A stretch of DNA of 14,523 nucleotides, from the NCBI GenBank assembly GCA_030699205.1, contig JAUYJY010000047.1:1-14523 (forward strand), written 5' to 3'. The DNA comes from Candidatus Pacearchaeota archaeon (GTDB taxonomy: Archaea > Nanobdellota > Nanobdellia > Pacearchaeales > GW2011-AR1). The notes under the pieces were generated by a model, which searched no databases, was not told where the DNA came from, and saw nothing but the letters and a program-made list of their open reading frames with translations. A program made the position numbers and the translations under genes. Positions 6,126 to 10,937 of this stretch are shown here, in pieces; position 1 is the first letter of the stretch; each line of letters starts with the position of its first letter.

Positions 6126-6208
6126 TATAGTCTAAGACATTTATAATTGAAATGTATTTGTCTTAGACTATTAGCGGAAGCTTACGATTATTTAATGCTT
6201 CTGCTATA
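6126..6208 (+). repeat. Two-hairpin interspersed repeat, copy C (shortest form, different tip)
   Basis: Hairpin 1 (6128-6139 with 6159-6170) is as in the other copies except for one G-to-T change in the loop. Hairpin 2 keeps TAGCGGAAG/CTTCTGCTA, but its interior is entirely different: TAGCGGAAGC (6172-6181) pairs with GCTTCTGCTA (6197-6206) around 15 bases. The tenth pair is C-G, where other copies have A-T. The last six codons of the membrane-protein gene and its TAA stop lie within the right arm and loop. Confidence 0.93.
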
Positions 6209-6619
6209 TCTCTTCGTCTTCCTAAAGTAACCCTGAATTAAATATCCCATAAAAGAAAATATCAATCCACTTACTAACAAAGCAATAATCACTATTCCTG
6301 CGAAATCTTCTTCGGGACTAATTTTAGACATTATAGCTATCCAAATAATCACAACTATTACACCCAAAATAAATCCAATATACACTCCTTTTTGATTATT
6401 CCCAAAAATCTTTTCTTTAAACATCACATAATAAAACACTCTTTTAATTAACCAATAAATTAAACACAAAACTCCCGCCCAAAAAACCCCCGCAATTTCT
6501 ACATCACTTTCAAACCAACCAGCAATAATTAAAAAAAGAGAAAATGGTATTAATGAACCAAAAAATATTACTCGAAGCAGTCGAAAGTACCATTTTTTTC
6601 GAAATGTTTCTTTTTTCAT
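6188..6619 (-). CDS. Four-segment membrane protein of unknown function
   Basis: A 143-aa protein with a basic start (MKKETFRKKW) and four hydrophobic segments at about 13-35, 42-66, 79-98 and 106-129, ending in a basic tail. I do not recognise a family. The start is set at ATG 6619, because a longer in-frame reading to 6688 would run through tRNA-Val. The ATG lies only 11 bases after the tRNA 3' end, with no separate TATA box in the gap, so the mRNA is probably made as a tRNA-mRNA cotranscript and freed by RNase Z. The C-terminal residues RYSRSIK come from repeat copy C, so insertion of that element may have altered the protein's end. Confidence 0.72.
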   Translation of the reverse strand: MKKETFRKKWYFRLLRVIFFGSLIPFSLFLIIAGWFESDVEIAGVFWAGVLCLIYWLIKRVFYYVMFKEKIFGNNQKGVYIGFILGVIVVIIWIAIMSKISPEEDFAGIVIIALLVSGLIFSFMGYLIQGYFRKTKRYSRSIK

Positions 6620-6630
6620 TTTGATAAATA

Positions 6631-6702
6631 TGGCCCCAGGCAGAATCGAACTGCCGACTACTCGGTGTAAACGAGTCGTTTTAACCACTAGACTATGGGG
6701 CC
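6631..6702 (-). tRNA. tRNA-Val (anticodon TAC)
   Basis: A 72-base cloverleaf on the minus strand. The acceptor is GGCCCCA/TGGGGCC and the anticodon arm ACTCG-TTTACAC-CGAGT, with anticodon TAC. The T arm is GGCAG-TTCGATT-CTGCC, and the discriminator is A. CCA is not encoded. The D stem has one C-A mismatch. A weak minus-strand box (TAAATAGG, 6725-6732) is at a suitable distance upstream. Confidence 0.95.
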
Positions 6703-6850
6703 ATCAAAGACACATCCCATAGTCCTATTTAGTTCTTTTGACTCCTAGAACTTTTCTTTCAAGAAAAGTTGTAGCTAGACTATGGGGCTTCTAACAAAAC
6801 AGCTATTTTTGTCTTAAAAACATTTCTATTTAGTCTTTTTACAATAAAAA
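6703..6850. other. tRNA-fragment-containing structured intergenic stretch
   Basis: CTAGACTATGGGGC, the complement of the 5' end of tRNA-Val (6688-6701), is repeated exactly at 6775-6788. CCCATAGTC (6716-6724) and GACTATGGG (6778-6786) form a perfect 9-bp outer stem. AACTTTTCTT (6749-6758) and AAGAAAAGTT (6761-6770) form a perfect 10-bp inner hairpin with a 2-base loop. This could be a decayed tRNA or a small structured RNA. No protein gene is seen. Confidence 0.6.
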
Positions 6851-7096
6851 CTATTCTTCTCTCAACCTGCGTCCTTTCCTTCTATGTCTTCCAGAGGGCA
6901 AGATGCCCCTACCCTCTTCCAATATCATTGCTAATTCACGATAATCCTCAATTTCCGCACATCCCGAATTAACTGCCTCTTCCGGAAGAATATTTCTAAT
7001 AGCATCTTGGTGATCTCTACGAGCATCTGGAGGAACATGTAGTCCATATGTATCTCCTCCCCCATCTAATTCATCATATCCCCGAATAATAGTCAT
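6851..7096 (-). CDS. Small hypothetical protein with basic tail
   Basis: An 81-aa reading from ATG 7096. This start is chosen because TTTTTAAATT is centred 25 bases upstream and GGAGAT lies close before the ATG; a longer frame to 7144 would include the promoter. The sequence is hydrophilic. It starts MTIIRGYDELDGGGDTYG, continues with charged helical stretches (EIEDYRELAMILEEGRG) and ends in a strongly basic tail (RHRRKGRR) that could bind nucleic acid. No family is recognised. It faces away from tRNA-Gly. Confidence 0.6.
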   Translation of the reverse strand: MTIIRGYDELDGGGDTYGLHVPPDARRDHQDAIRNILPEEAVNSGCAEIEDYRELAMILEEGRGILPSGRHRRKGRRLREE

Positions 7097-7145
7097 AATA
7101 ATATCTCCAATCTCCAATTTAAAAACTTTTCTTAATAAAAACAAG

Positions 7146-7155
7146 TTTTATAAAA
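7146..7155 (+). promoter_or_regulatory. TATA-like box for tRNA-Gly
   Basis: Palindromic TTTTATAAAA centred about 27 bases upstream of the first base of tRNA-Gly, the usual archaeal spacing. Confidence 0.6.
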
Positions 7156-7177
7156 CCAGCAATTGTATCTAAAACAA

Positions 7178-7249
7178 GCGATGATAATTTAATGGTTAGA
7201 ATATCGCGTTGCCAACGCGGATATCCGGGTTCGATTCCCGGTCATCGCA
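7178..7249 (+). tRNA. tRNA-Gly (anticodon GCC)
   Basis: A 72-base cloverleaf. The acceptor is GCGATGA/TCATCGC and the D arm ATTT...GAAT. The anticodon arm is TCGCG-TTGCCAA-CGCGG, with anticodon GCC. The T arm is CCGGG-TTCGATT-CCCGG, and the discriminator is A. CCA is not encoded. Confidence 0.96.
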
Positions 7250-7320
7250 TTTAGGAATCGCGGTTGCAGGACTCGTAGAACCCGCTGGTGGTTGTACTTC
7301 GATTCCCGGTCATCGCATTT
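7230..7320 (+). repeat. Direct duplication of the tRNA-Gly 3' end (att-like)
   Basis: A 23-base exact repeat: TTCGATTCCCGGTCATCGCA plus TTT occurs inside the tRNA (7230-7252) and again at 7298-7320. The second copy has no intact tRNA body in front of it. A duplicated tRNA 3' end is the usual footprint of a tyrosine-recombinase integration site. A decayed tandem tRNA-Gly copy is the alternative, since the 45 bases between contain GAATCGCGGTTGCAGG, loosely like the anticodon arm. Confidence 0.7.
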
Positions 7321-7378
7321 TCGCTGCTTGTAAGCAATACTTAATGGAGAGATTAATTTAGATTCTTAACACAAAAAC

Positions 7379-7386
7379 ATTAATAA
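7379..7386 (+). promoter_or_regulatory. TATA-like box for the DUF4258/DUF2283 pair
   Basis: ATTAATAA centred 26 bases upstream of ATG 7409. Confidence 0.4.
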
Positions 7387-7408
7387 TATCTTTTTTATAT
7401 TATAGTCT

Positions 7409-7741
7409 ATGAATCTTGATGAAATCAAATCAAAAAACAAATCATACTCTAAAGAACAAGTAAATTTTGTTGATTACTGTTTAAGAAGAATGGATGAAAG
7501 ACAAATAACTAAAGAAGACATATTCAAATTTCTTTTCGGAAATAACCTATTAAAATCAGAAATTCAAGAAATTCCTTATAGGGGAGAGACAGAGACAAGA
7601 CATAAACTAACATACAAATTTAGCAGTAAATATTACTTAATAATCATAATTTCTTACGAGGAAAGGGTTTTAAATGTGATAAACGTTATAAAAACAAGCA
7701 AGAATTTAGAGAAAAAATGGAGAAAAAGAATTTCGAGATAG
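7409..7741 (+). CDS. DUF4258-like putative toxin
   Basis: A 110-aa protein. Its core follows the DUF4258 pattern: a first helix with RRMDERQITKEDIFKFLFG (26-44, like the family's R-M-x-E-R-x-I-x-x-x-D), then EIQEIPYRGETETRHKLTYKF as the strand pair, then YYLIIIISYEERVLNVINVI. DUF4258 proteins are small RelE-like folds often paired with DUF2283 or other partners and are predicted toxins. Here the next gene is a DUF2283-like protein overlapping by 25 bases, supporting a toxin-first two-gene module. The C-terminus is basic (KKWRKRISR). The family call rests on pattern recognition without a profile search. Confidence 0.68.
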   Translation: MNLDEIKSKNKSYSKEQVNFVDYCLRRMDERQITKEDIFKFLFGNNLLKSEIQEIPYRGETETRHKLTYKFSSKYYLIIIISYEERVLNVINVIKTSKNLEKKWRKRISR

Positions 7742-8067
7742 ACTATGATAAAGAACGCGATATAATGTCGATACATAGCCGAGGTGCTAAATCCAAGTTT
7801 AGTTTTGATATTTCATTACCAAAAGGAGATTTTGTGATTGATTTTGGATATGATGGTAAGATTGTCGGAATTGAGTTTTTTAATGCTTCAGCTTATTTTC
7901 CTGGCTTAGAAAAGGTTAATATTAGTAAACTAAATGTTGCGTTAGCCGTTAGATACAGTAATGACTGGGCGGAAATAGGGTTAGAGATTTCATCTCCTGA
8001 ATTAGAAAAGCCTTTTTCAAGAATGATTATTTCTCCTTATAATAAGGAATTCGTCGTTAAGAACTAG
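7717..8067 (+). CDS. DUF2283-like protein, probable antitoxin partner
   Basis: A 116-aa protein whose N-terminal half resembles DUF2283: IDYDKERDIMSIHSRG (8-23), then FVIDFGYDGKIVGIEFFNAS (39-58), matching the family's D-x-D-x-x-G-x-V-V-G-I-E-I-x-x-A core. The C-terminal half (LNVALAVRYSNDWAEIGLEI...) is longer than the usual domain. It overlaps the upstream DUF4258-like gene by 25 bases, so the two are cotranscribed and probably coupled in translation. DUF2283 proteins next to small RelE-fold genes are commonly taken as antitoxins, but no DNA-binding domain is evident, so self-regulation is not supported by the sequence. Confidence 0.68.
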   Translation: MEKKNFEIDYDKERDIMSIHSRGAKSKFSFDISLPKGDFVIDFGYDGKIVGIEFFNASAYFPGLEKVNISKLNVALAVRYSNDWAEIGLEISSPELEKPFSRMIISPYNKEFVVKN

Positions 8068-8226
8068 AAATATAATCCGGGGTGCCCGTAAAATGATAAT
8101 GGTAGCTTTTTCTCACAACGTAGATTACCCCATTTATTGATTTCTTCCCGATAATTGATAATGCAATCCATTCAACAAACGACACACTTATTAAAACCCT
8201 CCAGCAATTACAAGGAAAGTAAATAC

Positions 8227-8234
8227 TTATTAAT
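8227..8234 (+). promoter_or_regulatory. TATA-like box for the diguanylate cyclase gene
   Basis: TTATTAAT centred about 25 bases upstream of ATG 8255. The preceding 150 bases hold no recognisable gene. Confidence 0.45.
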
Positions 8235-8254
8235 CGCTATTTCTATATTTCTAT

Positions 8255-8833
8255 ATGGACTTTAAAAAAAAGCTCAATGTCTTAGACCCGGAAACAAGAA
8301 AGAGTATGGAAAAAATCCTTGAAGACTTAGCAAGAAATATAAATTATTTATACACTATCGCAACAATAGACGAAAAAACAGGAATTTACAATAATAAATT
8401 CTTTAATAAACTCGCAGAATCAGAGATAGAAAAAGCAAAAAGAGGAATGGCTTTGAGTCTTTTAATAATAGATTTGGATAATTTTAAAAGAATAAACGAC
8501 AAATATGGCCATATAATTGGAGACAAGATGTTAGAACATTTTGCAAAGATATTAAAAAAGACAGTAAGAAAATATGACATTTACTCCAGATTCGGCGGAG
8601 AGGAATTTTTTGTATTATTTCCGGGAACAAGCATGACGAGGGCAAAAAAAGTAGCAGATAGAATAAGAAAAAAAATCGAATTGGATACCCTTATGAAAAA
8701 ACGCGGCCTGACAATTTCTGGAGGAATTGCACAATACAAACAAAAAGACAACATAAAAACTCTCTCAAAACGAGCAGATAAAGCACTATACAAAGCAAAA
8801 AAGCAGGGAAAAAACAGGATAGAAACAGAATAA
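8255..8833 (+). CDS. GGDEF-domain diguanylate cyclase with intact I-site
   Basis: The 192-aa protein consists of a short N-terminal helix (1-36) and one complete GGDEF domain. DEKTGIYNNKFF (39-50) matches D-x-LTGLYNR-x. IIDLDNFKRINDKYGHIIGD (71-90) carries the metal Asp D73, N81 and D90. GGEEF (114-118) is the active-site loop. RKYD (105-108) is the RxxD inhibitory site, exactly five residues before GGEEF as in PleD. ADKALYKAKKQGKNRI is the standard C-terminal helix. All residues for making c-di-GMP from two GTP appear present, with product inhibition. There is no receiver, PAS or transmembrane sensor, so input would come through the short helix or dimerisation. No EAL, HD-GYP or PilZ protein is in the window. 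The setting looks archaeal, where this domain is rare. Confidence 0.92.
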   Translation: MDFKKKLNVLDPETRKSMEKILEDLARNINYLYTIATIDEKTGIYNNKFFNKLAESEIEKAKRGMALSLLIIDLDNFKRINDKYGHIIGDKMLEHFAKILKKTVRKYDIYSRFGGEEFFVLFPGTSMTRAKKVADRIRKKIELDTLMKKRGLTISGGIAQYKQKDNIKTLSKRADKALYKAKKQGKNRIETE

Positions 8834-8834
8834 A

Positions 8835-8842
8835 TTTATAAA
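8835..8842 (+). promoter_or_regulatory. TATA-like box for the small membrane-protein pair
   Basis: TTTATAAA centred 25 bases upstream of ATG 8864, just after the diguanylate cyclase stop. Confidence 0.55.
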
Positions 8843-8863
8843 TTAAAACACTCTCATACTAAA

Positions 8864-9079
8864 ATGGCGTTTAACTTTGAAGCTTTAATCTGGTATATTT
8901 TTTTAATAGATAGCATCGGTGCAAATATACTCTCATTATTTTTTCATAAGTGGTATAAAAAGAACTGCAAGGGATTTTATAAGCATTTTCCTTCAGCAAA
9001 AGGATGGTCTTTGTTCTACTTATTTCTTGTTTTATGGATTGGTTGGCTTCTCATACAATTAGGGGTTTTACCTTGGTAA
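8864..9079 (+). CDS. Small two-segment membrane protein
   Basis: A 71-aa protein with hydrophobic segments at about 7-26 (ALIWYIFLIDSIGANILSLF) and 47-68 (WSLFYLFLVLWIGWLLIQLG), separated by a basic loop (HKWYKKNCKGFYKHF). No family is recognised. It has its own good TATA-like box and sits 30 bases after the diguanylate cyclase gene, so it may be expressed separately. A second small membrane-protein frame starts six bases after its stop. Confidence 0.62.
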   Translation: MAFNFEALIWYIFLIDSIGANILSLFFHKWYKKNCKGFYKHFPSAKGWSLFYLFLVLWIGWLLIQLGVLPW

Positions 9080-9085
9080 ATTAAA

Positions 9086-9241
9086 ATGAAATCAAAGAAA
9101 AGAAATCTAAAGGTAATAATCTACTCAATTATTGCATTAATCTGTATTGTACTCACATTTACATTAAATTGGGCATTCATCTTCCCTGCAGTTCTGCTTT
9201 GGTGGTTAAACAAAAGAGAGCTCGGGTTGAATAAGAATTAA
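9086..9241 (+). CDS. 51-aa membrane peptide
   Basis: A short frame from ATG 9086 to TAA 9239-9241. It has a basic start (MKSKKRNLK), then two hydrophobic stretches (VIIYSIIALICIVLTFTL and WAFIFPAVLLWWL) and a charged tail (NKRELGLNKN). The positive-inside start and clean hydrophobic core argue for a real gene. It begins six bases after the preceding stop and probably shares its transcript. No family is recognised. Confidence 0.55.
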   Translation: MKSKKRNLKVIIYSIIALICIVLTFTLNWAFIFPAVLLWWLNKRELGLNKN

Positions 9242-9443
9242 TCTTGTTTCGCAAATTCAATAACATCGTGACCATTTAGAATAGGATGATGGAAAGGGAG
9301 AAAGTTTTGGAGGAAAATGGGAATTTAAGCGGGAAAGATTTGGATTTTGGGATTTTTAATGGGGGTTTATTTTGAGATTTTTTTGATTGTGGGAAGGTCT
9401 TCGCTGTTATACGACATTGTCCTCCGCCCGCTAAAAAGTTACA
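9242..9443. other. Left edge of the accessory island, no intact gene
   Basis: A G-rich plus strand with repeated GGGA/GGGAAA words between 9281 and 9400. A plus-strand frame at 9286-9375 encodes a 29-aa peptide without promoter support. On the minus strand, the frame ending at 9238 reads LPFHHPILNGHDVIEFAKQD, which looks like the end of a lost protein. TTTGATTGTGGGA (9382-9394) with GCTGTTA (9403-9409) is shared with 10729-10756. Confidence 0.45.
9382..9431 (+). repeat. Left boundary element of the deoxyribosyltransferase cassette
   Basis: TTTGATTGTGGGA, 8 bases, then GCTGTTA (9382-9409), the same spacing as at 10729-10756. It continues with TACGACATTGTCCTCCGCCCGC. The 15-base end TTGTCCTCCGCCCGC (9417-9431) is inverted after the gene at 9889-9903 with 12 of 15 matches. 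CGCTGTTATACGACATT (9402-9418) also resembles 11381-11397. Confidence 0.6.
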
Positions 9444-9451
9444 TTTATAAA
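9444..9451 (+). promoter_or_regulatory. TATA-like box for the deoxyribosyltransferase-like gene
   Basis: TTTATAAA centred 26 bases upstream of ATG 9474. It lies inside the cassette, between the left boundary element and the gene. Confidence 0.55.
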
Positions 9452-9473
9452 AATCCCCTAATTCAGTAATCAT

Positions 9474-9887
9474 ATGAAAATAGGAATAATCGGCTCAATG
9501 CAATTTACTGACAAAATGCTTGAAGTTAAAGAACAACTTCGGGAATTGGGTCATGATGCTTTCGTCACAGATTTGCATAAAGCAATGGTTGGCAAAACCG
9601 ATGATGAAATTGAAAAAATCAAGCTCCACCAAAAATATAATATGGATGCCATTCGTAAATTTTGGAATATGATGCAGGGAGCTGATGCAGTTCTTGTTTT
9701 AAATTATGATAAAAATGGCATCAAAAATTATGTTGGCGGAAATACATTAATGGAAATCGGTTTTGCTTATGTATTAAATCAGAAAATCTTTATGTTAAAC
9801 CCAATTCCCGAAATGCCATATTGCCAGACAGAAATTGAAGCCGTTAAGCCGATTATTCTTAATGGAGATTTTTCTAAGATTGAGTAA
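9474..9887 (+). CDS. Nucleoside 2-deoxyribosyltransferase-like protein
   Basis: A 137-aa protein with the NDT-like Rossmann layout. A first strand (MKIGIIGSMQF) is followed by a helix and LGHDAFVTDLHKAM. Then comes GADAVLVLNYDKNG (69-82), where the Asp after the strand is typical, and GGNTLMEIGFAYVLNQKIFM (88-107), in which E94 stands where NDT enzymes have the nucleophilic Glu. The protein ends EAVKPIILNGDF. Family members cleave or transfer deoxyribose on nucleosides or hydrolyse nucleotides, and many small versions remain uncharacterised. The gene has its own promoter and lies between inverted elements, an arrangement that fits a mobile cassette. Confidence 0.75.
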   Translation: MKIGIIGSMQFTDKMLEVKEQLRELGHDAFVTDLHKAMVGKTDDEIEKIKLHQKYNMDAIRKFWNMMQGADAVLVLNYDKNGIKNYVGGNTLMEIGFAYVLNQKIFMLNPIPEMPYCQTEIEAVKPIILNGDFSKIE

Positions 9888-9888
9888 C

Positions 9889-9966
9889 GCGGGCTACGGA
9901 CAACGCTAAAGGGGGGAGAGCACAACATGGTGCGTAGCGAAGCGAAGCAAGTTGAGAATGAGCCCG
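9889..9966 (+). repeat. Right boundary element: nested hairpins after the deoxyribosyltransferase-like gene
   Basis: Beginning two bases after the stop: CGGGCT (9890-9895) pairs with AGCCCG (9961-9966), CGCTA (9904-9908) with TAGCG (9935-9939), and GCAC (9920-9923) with GTGC (9930-9933). The inner part has GAAGCGAAGC repeats. On the minus strand it reads GCGTTGTCCGTAGCCCGCGT, which recalls the 3' halves of integron attC sites. It mirrors the left element at 9417-9431. Confidence 0.6.
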
Positions 9967-9970
9967 TATA

Positions 9971-9994
9971 TACATTTTATTTAATCGATTTTTT
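9971..9994 (+). repeat. Left inverted repeat bracketing the DUF6994-type gene
   Basis: ATTTAATCGATTTTTT (9979-9994) is the exact reverse complement of 10697-10712. With TACATTT outside it, the match extends to 10724 across a 4-base indel and one mismatch. This arm overlaps the last codons and stop of the minus-strand gene. Confidence 0.75.
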
Positions 9995-10688
9995 TGTTTT
10001 TAATATAATTATCAATTCTCTTGTTTCTTGAATTAATAAAATTGATTACTCTTTTTTTATATAATGAATATTCATTAATATCTGAAAAAGTTGGACGAGT
10101 TTTGAAGTTGTCAAAAGGTAAATAAAATTTAATCTTTTTGTTCTCATCAAGTATATCATCTAATAAAAAGAATTGGATGTAACCAATAAAATTATCAAAC
10201 AAATTAAAGAAGTTTTTATATCTCAATAAAGTATCATAAAGCGGACTTTTTTGCCCCAAATAAAACAGACGAATACACTCTAATGTTAAGTCGAATCTAT
10301 CGTCAATTAAATTATTTACTCCACGTGCTTGATTAATTGTATGATTTCCGTCAATTCTTTTATTAGGGAAAATAATATATGCCCCAATAGTTGAACCCGA
10401 TTTAAAAAGTTCGTTCACTTCGTTAGAAATTTGTTTTACAATCCAACTTTTTCTTTTTTGATTTTTGTATGAGTGTGTTATTGCATCGCTACCCAAAAAG
10501 AATTCTCCTAGCTCTGACTTGTGATATAAATAAGCTCCTTCTTTATTATTACTCAAATCAAAAATCTTGCCCTTTGGCAATGGTTTGCTCCATAATATTT
10601 TATGATATTTTCTGAGTGTTGGGCTTGTGCTATCAGGATCACCTCCATTTGCATCAGAGTAAAAATTAAATGTTATATCGATTATCAT
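9981..10688 (-). CDS. DUF6994-type protein of unknown function
   Basis: A 235-aa soluble protein whose first 75 residues match a family I know as DUF6994: IDITFNFYSDANGGDPDSTS at the start, then LRKYHKILWSKPLPKGKIFDL (25-45) and YLYHKSELGEFFLGSDAITHS (53-73). These conserved His, Ser, Glu and Asp residues suggest a binding site, but no activity is established to my knowledge. The middle (RIDGNHTINQARGVNNLIDDRFDLTLECIRLFY) is typical too. Members occur singly in scattered bacteria. The gene almost exactly fills the space between two 16-bp perfect inverted repeats and runs against its neighbours, consistent with recent acquisition. A TATA-like TTAAATTTAA lies about 25 bases before the ATG. Confidence 0.72.
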   Translation of the reverse strand: MIIDITFNFYSDANGGDPDSTSPTLRKYHKILWSKPLPKGKIFDLSNNKEGAYLYHKSELGEFFLGSDAITHSYKNQKRKSWIVKQISNEVNELFKSGSTIGAYIIFPNKRIDGNHTINQARGVNNLIDDRFDLTLECIRLFYLGQKSPLYDTLLRYKNFFNLFDNFIGYIQFFLLDDILDENKKIKFYLPFDNFKTRPTFSDINEYSLYKKRVINFINSRNKRIDNYIKNKKID

Positions 10689-10696
10689 GTTGTATT

Positions 10697-10724
10697 AAAA
10701 AATCGATTAAATTTAATAAATGTA
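10697..10724 (+). repeat. Right inverted repeat bracketing the DUF6994-type gene
   Basis: AAAAAATCGATTAAAT (10697-10712) is the exact reverse complement of 9979-9994. After a 4-base insertion, AAATGTA (10718-10724) continues the match. It starts 9 bases before the gene's ATG and contains its probable TATA box. Confidence 0.75.
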
Positions 10725-10728
10725 TTGA

Positions 10729-10859
10729 TTTGATTGTGGGACTGCCTCTGCTGTTAAGAAATCCAAGCCAACGGCGAGGACGAGGAATAACTGCAAGTGG
10801 TTTTTTGCGTAGCAAAAAATTCCGAAGAGTATTTCCACTTTCGAAAATTCTTTGATATC
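10729..10859 (+). repeat. Left boundary element of the 131-aa gene cassette
   Basis: It begins with TTTGATTGTGGGA, 8 bases, GCTGTTA (10729-10756), as at 9382-9409. Nested hairpin: AAGTGG (10795-10800) pairs with CCACTT (10835-10840) around TTTTTTGC-GTA-GCAAAAAA (10801-10819). TATTTCCACTTTC (10830-10842), AAATTCT (10845-10851) and TTTGATATC (10851-10859) recur inverted and in mirrored order at 11484-11496, 11438-11444 and 11426-11434. Confidence 0.6.
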
Positions 10860-10907
10860 GTAGTTTTTGTAAGCATATTAACTATAAAGTAATAAATTAC
10901 CAAAAAG

Positions 10908-10915
10908 TTTATAAA
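10908..10915 (+). promoter_or_regulatory. TATA-like box for the 131-aa gene
   Basis: TTTATAAA centred 26 bases upstream of ATG 10938. Confidence 0.55.
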
Positions 10916-10937
10916 TATTAAATGAATATCTAAAAGT

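Noticed and set aside
3922..6208. CRISPR array made of the 93-base repeats
   Set aside because: Copies are 600 to 8000 bases apart, carry genes between them and have no uniform spacers; no cas gene is present.
6620..6688. Longer N-terminus for the membrane protein
   Set aside because: The added codons are the tRNA-Val gene itself; ATG 6619 gives a normal basic start before the first membrane segment.
7401..7409. TATAGTCTA, matching the left end of the two-hairpin repeat
   Set aside because: Only nine bases match, with no stem or loop following, so chance in AT-rich DNA is likely.
9286..9375. 29-aa plus-strand peptide
   Set aside because: No TATA box or ribosome site at a suitable distance, no recognisable motif, and it lies in a low-complexity G-rich stretch.
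9276..9473. 65-codon minus-strand frame
   Set aside because: It runs through the cassette boundary element and the promoter of the next gene; its Lys/Pro/Ser bias reflects the G-rich plus strand.
9889..9966. Bona fide integron attC site
   Set aside because: It has hairpins and attC-like words, but no proper RYYYAAC/GTTRRRY pair and no integrase gene in the window; kept only as a hypothesis.
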